Source of the DNA: Strigamia acuminata
Taxonomy: Eukaryota > Arthropoda > Chilopoda > Geophilomorpha > Linotaeniidae
Direction of reading: 5' to 3'
DNA: 64,000 nt
NCBI GenBank assembly: GCA_949358305.1
Contig: CASHSZ010000135.1
Span: 124,001 to 188,000 of the forward strand
Position 1 is the first letter of the stretch; each line of letters opens with the position of its first letter. A program made the translations under genes and the position numbers. Shown here piece after piece: positions 20,461 through 32,000 of this stretch. A model generated the notes under the pieces. That model was not told the DNA's origin. It searched no databases and saw only the letters and a list, made by a program, of their open reading frames with translations.

Positions 20461-20510
20461 AGCCGAACATTCTCGGCTGCGCTTTTACGGCAGCCGACAA
20501 CGAACGTTCG
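20461..20510. other. GC-rich switch-like inverted repeats (5' LTR)
   Basis: The same arrangement as 12708-12757, offset 7,753 bp and unchanged, followed eight bases later by the only LTR point substitution (20518). Confidence 0.5.
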
Positions 20511-20562
20511 AAACAACCGATCGAAGCAATTTGGGCAGTTCTAATGCATCCAGAAAGAAAGA

Positions 20563-20582
20563 TCAGACTCGAATTAGTCTGA
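20563..20582. other. Inverted repeat TCAGACT/AGTCTGA (5' LTR)
   Basis: The same 7-bp stem and CGAATT loop as 12810-12829, unchanged. Confidence 0.45.
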
Positions 20583-21008
20583 AACAGTAACAAAACGAAC
20601 TCCAAATGAGTTTTAAAACACTAAACGAAAGGTTAGAAGACGGAAGCAAAAGTCCGCTAGGAACCGAAAATGACGTATCGAGCATCGCAAATGTATGCCA
20701 GAAAACGAAGAAAACACTAGAACTGCACGCAATAAACACAAAATCATGGAAAATTAATAGAAAGGTTCATAAATGCACTCAAAAAGACACGAATAAAATA
20801 ATAGCAAGGTATTAACACTAAATTAAAGCGAAAAGTGACAATAAAAAACAATGAAAAACATTTAATAAGTCAAAATTCCTGTAAAGTGAAAAATATCAAT
20901 TAATTATGAAAAATAAAACACCAAAGGAAAATTAAACAAATCAAAGCAATTAGTAATATTTATTGACACAATCTCAGCACAACAATTCTTCCACGCTGTC
21001 TTGCAACA

Positions 21009-21012
21009 TTTG
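21009..21012. repeat. Target site duplication, right copy (TTTG)
   Basis: TTTG directly follows the GCAACA end of the element and is followed by satellite tgctaagtcaactg. It pairs with 11736-11739. Confidence 0.85.
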
Positions 21013-21399
21013 TGCTAAGTCAACTGCGATGCGAAATAAGCTCAAAATTTTTTTTTCAAAATTTATTGCTTGGGTGTTGCTAAAACTTACATTGAAGGCT
21101 TCTACTAAGGTTTAAACACTATTTCTAAACATTCAGAGACATTGGTCTTGTGGTGTTTGTGCTAAGTCAACTGTGATGAGATCAAAAGTCTATTCTCCCA
21201 AATCATCGGTTGGATGTTTCTAAAACTTACATTGGAGCCTTCTACTAAGGTTTAAACACTATTTCTGAACATTCAGAGACATTGGTCTTGTGGTGTTTGT
21301 GCTAAGTCAACTGTGATGAGATCAAAAGTCTATTCTTCCAAATCATTGGTTGGATGTTTCTAAAACTTACATTGAAGGCTTCTACTAAGGTTTAAACAC

Positions 21400-24300
21400 T
21401 ATTTCTGAACATTCAGAGACATTGGTCTTGTGGTGTTTGTGCTAAGTCAACTGTGATGAGATCAAAAGTCTATTCTCCCAAATCATCGGTTGGATGTTTC
21501 TAAAACTTACATTGGAGCCTTCTACTAAGGTTTAAACACTATTTCTGAACATTCAGAGACATTGGTCTTATGGTGTTTGTGCTAAGTCAACTGTGATGAG
21601 ATCAAAAGTCTATTCTCCCAAATCATCGGTTGGATGTTTCTAAAACTTACATTGGAGCCTTCTACTAAGGTTTAAACACTATTTCCGAACATTCAGAGAC
21701 ATTGGTCTTGTGGTGTTTGTGCTAAGTCAACTGTGATGAGATCAAAAGTCTATTCTTCCAAATCATTGGTTGGATGTTTCTAAAACTTACATTGGAGCCT
21801 TCTACTAAGGTTTAAACACTATTTCTGAACATTCAGAGACATTGGTCTTGTGGTGTTTGTGCTAAGTCAACTGTGATGAGATCAAAAGTCTATTCTCCCA
21901 AATCATCGGTTGAATGTTTCTAAAACTTACATTGGAGCCTTCTACTAAGGTTTAAACACTATTTCTGAACATTCAGAGACATTGGTCTTGTGGTGTTTGT
22001 GCTAAGTCAACTGCGATGTGAAATGAGCTCAAAATTTTTTTTTCAAAATTTATTGCTTGGGTGTTGCTAAAACTTATATTGAAGGCTTCTACTAAGGTTT
22101 AAACACTATTTCTGAACATTCAGAGACATTGGTCTTGTGGTGTTTGTGCTAAGTCAACTGCGATGTGAAATGAGCTCAAAATTTTTTTTTCAAAATTTAA
22201 TGCTTGGGTGTTGCTAAAACTTACATTGAAGGCTTCTACTAAGGTTTAAACACTATTTCTGAACATTCAGAGACATTGGTCTTGTGGTGTTTGTGCTAAG
22301 TCAACTGTGATGAGATCAAAAGTCTATTCTCCCAAATCATCGGTTGGATGTTTCTAAAACTTACATTGGAGCCTTCTACTAAGGTTTAAACACTATTTCT
22401 GAACATTCAGAGACATTGGTCTTATGGTGTTTGTGCTAAGTCAACTGTGATGAGATCAAAAGTCTATTCTCCCAAATCATCGGTTGGATGTTTCTAAAAC
22501 TTACATTGGAGCCTTCTACTAAGGTTTAAACACTATTTCTGAACATTCAGAGACATTGGTCTTGTGGTGTTTGTGCTAAGTCAACTGTGATGAGATCAAA
22601 AGTCTATTCTCCCAAATCATTGGTTGGATGTTTCTAAAACTTACATTGGAGCCTTCTACTAAGGTTTAAACACTATTTCTGAACATTCAGAGATATTGGT
22701 CTTGTGGTGTTTGTGCTAAGTCAACTGTGATGAGATCAAAAGTCTATTCTCCCAAATCATCGGTTGAATGTTTCTAAAACTTACATTGGAGCCTTCTACT
22801 AAGGTTTAAACACTATTTCTGAACATTCAGAGACATTGGTCTTGTGGTGTTTGTGCTAAGTCAACTGCGATGTGAAATAAGCTCAAAATTTTTTTTTCAA
22901 AATTTATTGCTTGGGTGTTGCTAAAACTTACATTGAAGGCTTCTACTAAGGTTTAAACACTATTTCTAAACATTCAGAGACATTGGTCTTGTGGTGTTTG
23001 TGCTAAGTCAACTGTGATGAGATCAAAAGTCTATTCTCCCAAATCATCGGTTGGATGTTTCTAAAACTTACATTGGAGCCTTCTACTAAGGTTTAAACAC
23101 TATTTCTGAACATTCAGAGACATTGGACTTGTGGTGTTTGTGCTAAGTCAACTGCGATGTGAAATGAGCTCAAAATTTTTTTTTCAAAATTTATTGCTTG
23201 GGTGTTGCTAAAACTTATATTGAAGGCTTCTACTAAGGTTTAAACACTATTTCTGAACATTCAGAGACATTGGTCTTGTGGTGTTTGTGCTAAGTCAACT
23301 GCGATGTGAAATGAGCTCAAAATTTTTTTTTCAAAATTTAATGCTTGGGTGTTGCTAAAACTTACATTGAAGGCTTCTACTAAGGTTTAAACACTATTTC
23401 TGAACATTCAGAGACATTGGTCTTGTGGTGTTTGTGCTAAGTCAACTGTGATGAGATCAAAAGTCTATTCTCCCAAATCATCGGTTGGATGTTTCTAAAA
23501 CTTACATTGGAGCTTTCTACTAAGGTTTAAACACTATTTCTGAACATTCAGAGACATTGGTCTTATGGTGTTTGTGCTAAGTCAACTGTGATGAGATCAA
23601 AAGTCTATTCTCCCAAATCATCGGTTGGATGTTTCTAAAACTTACATTGGAGCCTTCTACTAAGGTTTAAACACTATTTCTGAACATTCAGAGACATTGG
23701 TCTTGTGGTGTTTGTGCTAAGTCAACTGTGATGAGATCAAAAGTCTATTCTTCCAAATCATTGGTTGGATGTTTCTAAAACTTACATTGAAGGCTTCTAC
23801 TAAGGTTTAAACACTATTTCTGAACATTCAGAGACATTGGTCTTGTGGTGTTTGTGCTAAGTCAACTGCGATGTGAAATGAGCTCAAAATTTTTTTTTCA
23901 AAATTTAATGCTTGGGTGTTGCTAAAACTTATATTGAAGGCTTCTACTAAGGTTTAAACACTATTTCTGAACATACAGAGACATTGGACTTGTGGTGTTT
24001 GTGCTAAGTAACTGTGATGAGATCAAAAGTCTATTCTCCCAAATCATTGCTTGGATGTTGCTAAAACTTACATTGAAGGCTTCTACTAAGGTTTAAACAC
24101 TATTTCTGAACATTCAGAGACATTGGTCTTGTGGTGTTTGTGCTAAGTCAACTGTGATGAGATCAAAAGTCTATTCTCCCAAATCATCGGTTGGATGTTT
24201 CTAAAACTTACATTGGAGCCTTCAACTAAGGTTTAAACACTATTTCTGAACATTCAGAGACATTGGTCTTATGGTGTTTGTGCTAAGTCAACTGTGATGA

Positions 24301-27300
24301 GATCAAAAGTCTATTCTCCCAAATCATCGGTTGGATGTTTCTAAAACTTACATTGGAGCCTTCTACTAAGGTTTAAACACTATTTCCGAACATTCAGAGA
24401 CATTGGTCTTGTGGTGTTTGTGCTAAGTCAACTGTGATGAGATCAAAAGTCTATTCTTCCAAATCATTGGTTGGATGTTTCTAAAACTTACATTGGAGCC
24501 TTCTACTAAGGTTTAAACACTATTTCTGAACATTCAGAGACATTGGTCTTGTGGTGTTTGTGCTAAGTCAACTGTGATGAGATCAAAAGTCTATTCTCCC
24601 AAATCATCGGTTGAATGTTTCTAAAACTTACATTGGAGCCTTCTACTAAGGTTTAAACACTATTTCTGAACATTCAGAGACATTGGTCTTGTGGTGTTTG
24701 TGCTAAGTCAACTGCGATGTGAAATGAGCTCAAAATTTTTTTTTCAAAATTTATTGCTTGGGTGTTGCTAAAACTTATATTGAAGGCTTCTACTAAGGTT
24801 TAAACACTATTTCTGAACATTCAGAGACATTGGTCTTGTGGTGTTTGTGCTAAGTCAACTGCGATGTGAAATGAGCTCAAAATTTTTTTTTCAAAATTTA
24901 ATGCTTGGGTGTTGCTAAAACTTACATTGAAGGCTTCTACTAAGGTTTAAACACTATTTCTGAACATTCAGAGACATTGGTCTTGTGGTGTTTGTGCTAA
25001 GTCAACTGTGATGAGATCAAAAGTCTATTCTCCCAAATCATCGGTTGGATGTTTCTAAAACTTACATTGGAGCCTTCTACTAAGGTTTAAACACTATTTC
25101 TGAACATTCAGAGACATTGGTCTTATGGTGTTTGTGCTAAGTCAACTGTGATGAGATCAAAAGTCTATTCTCCCAAATCATCGGTTGGATGTTTCTAAAA
25201 CTTACATTGGAGCCTTCTACTAAGGTTTAAACACTATTTCTGAACATTCAGAGACATTGGTCTTGTGGTGTTTGTGCTAAGTCAACTGTGATGAGATCAA
25301 AAGTCTATTCTCCCAAATCATTGGTTGGATGTTTCTAAAACTTACATTGGAGCCTTCTACTAAGGTTTAAACACTATTTCTGAACATTCAGAGATATTGG
25401 TCTTGTGGTGTTTGTGCTAAGTCAACTGTGATGAGATCAAAAGTCTATTCTCCCAAATCATCGGTTGAATGTTTCTAAAACTTACATTGGAGCCTTCTAC
25501 TAAGGTTTAAACACTATTTCTGAACATTCAGAGACATTGGTCTTGTGGTGTTTGTGCTAAGTCAACTGCGATGTGAAATAAGCTCAAAATTTTTTTTTCA
25601 AAATTTATTGCTTGGGTGTTGCTAAAACTTACATTGAAGGCTTCTACTAAGGTTTAAACACTATTTCTAAACATTCAGAGACATTGGTCTTGTGGTGTTT
25701 GTGCTAAGTCAACTGTGATGAGATCAAAAGTCTATTCTCCCAAATCATCGGTTGGATGTTTCTAAAACTTACATTGGAGCCTTCTACTAAGGTTTAAACA
25801 CTATTTCTGAACATTCAGAGACATTGGACTTGTGGTGTTTGTGCTAAGTCAACTGCGATGTGAAATGAGCTCAAAATTTTTTTTTCAAAATTTATTGCTT
25901 GGGTGTTGCTAAAACTTATATTGAAGGCTTCTACTAAGGTTTAAACACTATTTCTGAACATTCAGAGACATTGGTCTTGTGGTGTTTGTGCTAAGTCAAC
26001 TGCGATGTGAAATGAGCTCAAAATTTTTTTTTCAAAATTTAATGCTTGGGTGTTGCTAAAACTTACATTGAAGGCTTCTACTAAGGTTTAAACACTATTT
26101 CTGAACATTCAGAGACATTGGTCTTGTGGTGTTTGTGCTAAGTCAACTGTGATGAGATCAAAAGTCTATTCTCCCAAATCATCGGTTGGATGTTTCTAAA
26201 ACTTACATTGGAGCTTTCTACTAAGGTTTAAACACTATTTCTGAACATTCAGAGACATTGGTCTTATGGTGTTTGTGCTAAGTCAACTGTGATGAGATCA
26301 AAAGTCTATTCTCCCAAATCATCGGTTGGATGTTTCTAAAACTTACATTGGAGCCTTCTACTAAGGTTTAAACACTATTTCTGAACATTCAGAGACATTG
26401 GTCTTGTGGTGTTTGTGCTAAGTCAACTGTGATGAGATCAAAAGTCTATTCTCCCAAATCATTGGTTGGATGTTTCTAAAACTTACATTGGAGCCTTCTA
26501 CTAAGGTTTAAACACTATTTCTGAACATTCAGAGACATTGGTCTTGTGGTGTTTGTGCTAAGTCAACTGTGATGAGATCAAAAGTCTATTCTCCCAAATC
26601 ATCGGTTGAATGTTTCTAAAACTTACATTGGAGCCTTCTACTAAGGTTTAAACACTATTTCTGAACATTCAGAGACATTGGTCTTGTGGTGTTTGTGCTA
26701 AGTCAACTGTGATGAGATCAAAAGTCTATTCTCCCAAATCATCGGTTGGATGTTTCTAAAACTTACATTGGAGCCTTCTACTAAGGTTTAAACACTATTT
26801 CTGAACATTTAGAGACATTGGTCTTGTGGTGTTTGTGCTAAGTCAACTGCGATGTGAAATAAGCTCAAAATTTTTTTTTCAAAATTTATTGCTTGGGTGT
26901 TGCTAAAACTTACATTGAAGGCTTCTACTAAGGTTTAAACACTATTTCTGAACATTCAGAGACATTGGTCTTGTGGTGTTTGTGCTAAGTCAACTGCGAT
27001 GTGAAATGAGCTCAAAATTTTTTTTTCAAAATTTAATGCTTGGGTGTTGCTAAAACTTATATTGAAGGCTTCTACTAAGGTTTAAACACTATTTCTGAAC
27101 ATACAGAGACATTGGACTTGTGGTGTTTGTGCTAAGTAACTGTGATGAGATCAAAAGTCTATTCTCCCAAATCATTGCTTGGATGTTGCTAAAACTTACA
27201 TTGAAGGCTTCTACTAAGGTTTAAACACTATTTCTGAACATTCAGAGACATTGGTCTTGTGGTGTTTGTGCTAAGTCAACTGTGATGAGATCAAAAGTCT

Positions 27301-29050
27301 ATTCTCCCAAATCATCGGTTGGATGTTTCTAAAACTTACATTGGAGCCTTCTACTAAGGTTTAAACACTATTTCTGAACATTCAGAGACATTGGTCTTAT
27401 GGTGTTTGTGCTAAGTCAACTGTGATGAGATCAAAAGTCTATTCTCCCAAATCATCGGTTGGATGTTTCTAAAACTTACATTGGAGCCTTCTACTAAGGT
27501 TTAAACACTATTTCTGAACATTCAGAGACATTGGTCTTGTGGTGTTTGTGCTAAGTCAACTGCGATGTGAAATGAGCTCAAAATTTTTTTTTCAAAATTT
27601 ATTGCTTGGGTGTTGCTAAAACTTATATTGAAGGCTTCTACTAAGGTTTAAACACTATTTCTGAACATTCAGAGACATTGGTCTTGTGGTGTTTGTGCTA
27701 AGTCAACTGCGATGTGAAATGAGCTCAAAATTTTTTTTTCAAAATTTAATGCTTGGGTGTTGCTAAAACTTACATTGAAGGCTTCTACTAAGGTTTAAAC
27801 ACTATTTCTGAACATTCAGAGACATTGGTCTTATGGTGTTTGTGCTAAGTCAACTGTGATGAGATCAAAAGTCTATTCTCCCAAATCATCGGTTGGATGT
27901 TTCTAAAACTTACATTGGAGCCTTCTACTAAGGTTTAAACACTATTTCTGAACATTCAGAGACATTGGTCTTGTGGTGTTTGTGCTAAGTCAACTGTGAT
28001 GAGATCAAAAGTCTATTCTCCCAAATCATTGGTTGGATGTTTCTAAAACTTACATTGGAGCCTTCTACTAAGGTTTAAACACTATTTCTGAACATTCAGA
28101 GACATTGGTCTTGTGGTGTTTGTGCTAAGTCAACTGTGATGAGATCAAAAGTCTATTCTCCCAAATCATCGGTTGAATGTTTCTAAAACTTACATTGGAG
28201 CCTTCTACTAAGGTTTAAACACTATTTCTGAACATTCAGAGACATTGGTCTTGTGGTGTTTGTGCTAAGTCAACTGCGATGTGAAATAAGCTCAAAATTT
28301 TTTTTTCAAAATTTATTGCTTGGGTGTTGCTAAAACTTACATTGAAGGCTTCTACTAAGGTTTAAACACTATTTCTAAACATTCAGAGACATTGGTCTTG
28401 TGGTGTTTGTGCTAAGTCAACTGTGATGAGATCAAAAGTCTATTCTCCCAAATCATCGGTTGGATGTTTCTAAAACTTACATTGGAGCCTTCTACTAAGG
28501 TTTAAACACTATTTCTGAACATTCAGAGACATTGGACTTGTGGTGTTTGTGCTAAGTCAACTGCGATGTGAAATGAGCTCAAAATTTTTTTTTCAAAATT
28601 TATTGCTTGGGTGTTGCTAAAACTTATATTGAAGGCTTCTACTAAGGTTTAAACACTATTTCTGAACATTCAGAGACATTGGTCTTGTGGTGTTTGTGCT
28701 AAGTCAACTGCGATGTGAAATGAGCTCAAAATTTTTTTTTCAAAATTTAATGCTTGGGTGTTGCTAAAACTTACATTGAAGGCTTCTACTAAGGTTTAAA
28801 CACTATTTCTGAACATTCAGAGACATTGGTCTTGTGGTGTTTGTGCTAAGTCAACTGTGATGAGATCAAAAGTCTATTCTCCCAAATCATCGGTTGGATG
28901 TTTCTAAAACTTACATTGGAGCTTTCTACTAAGGTTTAAACACTATTTCTGAACATTCAGAGACATTGGTCTTATGGTGTTTGTGCTAAGTCAACTGTGA
29001 TGAGATCAAAAGTCTATTCTCCCAAATCATCGGTTGGATGTTTCTAAAAC
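21400..29050. repeat. Higher-order repeat of about 2.70 kb (19 monomers), nearly three copies
   Basis: Private variants repeat at 2,701-2,708 bp: agctttctac at 23511, 26212 and 28920; agatattgg at 22691 and 25392; atttccgaac at 21681 and 24382. The distance fits 19 monomers with six or seven B units. The third copy is rearranged relative to the first two. Confidence 0.75.
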
Positions 29051-32000
29051 TTACATTGGAGCCTTCTACTAAGGTTTAAACACTATTTCTGAACATTCAG
29101 AGACATTGGTCTTGTGGTGTTTGTGCTAAGTCAACTGCGATGTAAAATGAGCTCAAAATTTTTTTTTCAAAATTTATTGCTTGGGTGTTTTTAAAACTTA
29201 TATTGAAGGCTTCTACTAAGGTTTAAACACTATTTCTGAACATTCAGAGACATTGGTCTTGTGGTGTTTATGCTAAGTCAACTGTGATGAGATCAAAAGT
29301 CTATTCTCCCAAATCATCGGTTGGATGTTTCTAAAACTTACATTGGAGCCTTCTACTAAGGTTTAAACACTATTTCTGAACATTCAGAGACATTGGTCTT
29401 GTGGTGTTTGTGCTAAGTCAACTGCGATGTGAAATAAGCTCAAAATTTTTTTTTCAAAGTTTATTGCTTGGGTGTTGCTAAAACTTACATTGAAGGCTTC
29501 TACTAAGGTTTAAACACTATTTCTAAACATTCAGAGACATTGGTCTTGTGGTGTTTGTGCTAAGTCAACTGTGATGAGATCAAAAGTCTATTCTCCCAAA
29601 TCATCAGTTGGATGTTTCTAAAACTTACATTGGAGCCTTCTACTAAGGTTTAAACACTATTTCTGAACATTCAGAGACATTGGTCTTGTGGTGTTTGTGC
29701 TAAGTCAACTGTGATGAGATCAAAAGTCTATTCTCCCAAATCATCGGTTGGATGTTTCTAAAACTTACATTGGAGCCTTCTACTAAGGTTTAAACACTAT
29801 TTCTGAACATTCAGAGACATTGGTCTTGTGGTGTTTGTGCTAAGTCAACTGCGATGTGAAATAAGCTCAAAATTTTTTTTTCAAAATTTATTGCTTGGGT
29901 GTTGCTAAAACTTACATTGAAGGCTTCTACTAAGGTTTAAACACTATTTCTAAACATTCAGAGACATTGGTCTTGTGGTGTTTGTGCTAAGTCAACTGTG
30001 ATGAGATCAAAAGTCTATTCTCCCAAATCATCGGTTGGATGTTTCTAAAACTTACATTGGAGCCTTCTACTAAGGTTTAAACACTATTTCTGAACATTCA
30101 GAGACATTGGTCTTGTGGTGTTTGTGCTAAGTCAACTGTGATGAGATCAAAAGTCTATTCTTCCAAATCATTGGTTGGATGTTTCTAAAACTTACATTGA
30201 AGGCTTCTACTAAGGTTTAAACACTATTTCTGAACATTCAGAGACATTGGTCTTGTGGTGTTTGTGCTAAGTCAACTGCGATGTGAAATGAGCTCAAAAT
30301 TTTTTTTTCAAAATTTAATGCTTGGGTGTTGCTAAAACTTATATTGAAGGCTTCTACTAAGGTTTAAACACTATTTCTGAACATACAGAGACATTGGACT
30401 TGTGGTGTTTGTGCTAAGTAACTGTGATGAGATCAAAAGTCTATTCTCCCAAATCATTGCTTGGATGTTGCTAAAACTTACATTGAAGGCTTCTACTAAG
30501 GTTTAAACACTATTTCTGAACATTCAGAGACATTGGTCTTGTGGTGTTTGTGCTAAGTCAACTGTGATGAGATCAAAAGTCTATTCTCCCAAATCATCGG
30601 TTGGATGTTTCTAAAACTTACATTGGAGCCTTCTACTAAGGTTTAAACACTATTTCTGAACATTCAGAGACATTGGTCTTATGGTGTTTGTGCTAAGTCA
30701 ACTGTGATGAGATCAAAAGTCTATTCTCCCAAATCATCGGTTGGATGTTTCTAAAACTTACATTGGAGCCTTCTACTAAGGTTTAAACACTATTTCCGAA
30801 CATTCAGAGACATTGGTCTTGTGGTGTTTGTGCTAAGTCAACTGTGATGAGATCAAAAGTCTATTCTTCCAAATCATTGGTTGGATGTTTCTAAAACTTA
30901 CATTGGAGCCTTCTACTAAGGTTTAAACACTATTTCTGAACATTCAGAGACATTGGTCTTGTGGTGTTTGTGCTAAGTCAACTGTGATGAGATCAAAAGT
31001 CTATTCTCCCAAATCATCGGTTGGATGTTTCTAAAACTTACATTGGAGCCTTCTACTAAGGTTTAAACACTATTTCTGAACATTCAGAGACATTGGACTT
31101 GTGGTGTTTGTGCTAAGTCAACTGCGATGTGAAATGAGCTCAAAATTTTTTTTTCAAAATTTATTGCTTGGGTGTTGCTAAAACTTATATTGAAGGCTTC
31201 TACTAAGGTTTAAACACTATTTCTGAACATTCAGAGACATTGGTCTTGTGGTGTTTGTGCTAAGTCAACTGTGATGAGATCAAAAGTCTATTCTCCCAAA
31301 TCATCGGTTGGATGTTTCTAAAACTTACATTGGAGCCTTCTACTAAGGTTTAAACACTATTTCTGAACATTCAGAGACATTGATCTTATGGTGTTTGTGC
31401 TAAGTCAACTGTGATGAGATCAAAAGTCTATTCTCCCAAATCATCGGTTGGATGTTTCTAAAACTTACATTGGAGCCTTCTACTAAGGTTTAAACACTAT
31501 TTCCGAACATTCAGAGACATTGGTCTTGTGGTGTTTGTGCTAAGTCAACTGCGATGTAAAATGAGCTCAAAATTTTTTTTTCAAAATTTATTGCTTGGGT
31601 GTTTTTAAAACTTATATTGAAGGCTTCTACTAAGGTTTAAACACTATTTCTGAACATTCAGAGACATTGGTCTTGTGGTGTTTATGCTAAGTCAACTGTG
31701 ATGAGATCAAAAGTCTATTCTCCCAAATCATCGGTTGGATGTTTCTAAAACTTACATTGGAGCCTTCTACTAAGGTTTAAACACTATTTCTGAACATTCA
31801 GAGACATTGGTCTTGTGGTGTTTGTGCTAAGTCAACTGCGATGTGAAATAAGCTCAAAATTTTTTTTTCAAAGTTTATTGCTTGGGTGTTGCTAAAACTT
31901 ACATTGAAGGCTTCTACTAAGGTTTAAACACTATTTCTAAACATTCAGAGACATTGGTCTTGTGGTGTTTGTGCTAAGTCAACTGTGATGAGATCAAAAG

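Larger units (their letters stand above)
11740..21008 (-). mobile_element. BEL/Pao LTR retrotransposon, full length, 9,269 bp
   Basis: Two near-identical direct LTRs of 1,516 and 1,556 bp bound an internal region that encodes Gag and a Pol with protease, reverse transcriptase, RNase H and integrase, all on the minus strand. The domain order, the three Gag zinc knuckles, the DUF1759 and Peptidase_A17-type regions and the DUF5641 tail place it in BEL/Pao rather than Gypsy or Copia. The ends are TG/CA with a perfect 6-bp terminal inverted repeat (TGTTGC/GCAACA). It is nested in satellite DNA and flanked by a 4-bp target duplication. No env-like frame exists: only 53 bp separate the pol stop from the 3' LTR. 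Open frames and LTR identity indicate a recent copy. The one visible coding break is the TAA between gag and pol, which may be natural recoding or damage. Confidence 0.97.
19453..21008 (-). repeat. 5' LTR of the BEL/Pao element (1,556 bp)
   Basis: In the element's direction the LTR starts TGTTGCAAGACAGC at 21008 and ends GCAACA at 19453. It should hold the promoter (U3), R and U5. No convincing TATA box was found on the sense strand. It differs from the 3' LTR by one substitution (20518), one extra base and an extra 39-bp repeat unit (20244-20305 region). It contains several perfect inverted repeats: 19868-19889, 20044-20062, 20461-20497 and 20563-20582. A sense ATTAAA at 19738-19743 is a possible polyadenylation signal, unproven. 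Short open frames in both directions inside the LTR lack ATG starts or known domains and were not called. Confidence 0.95.
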
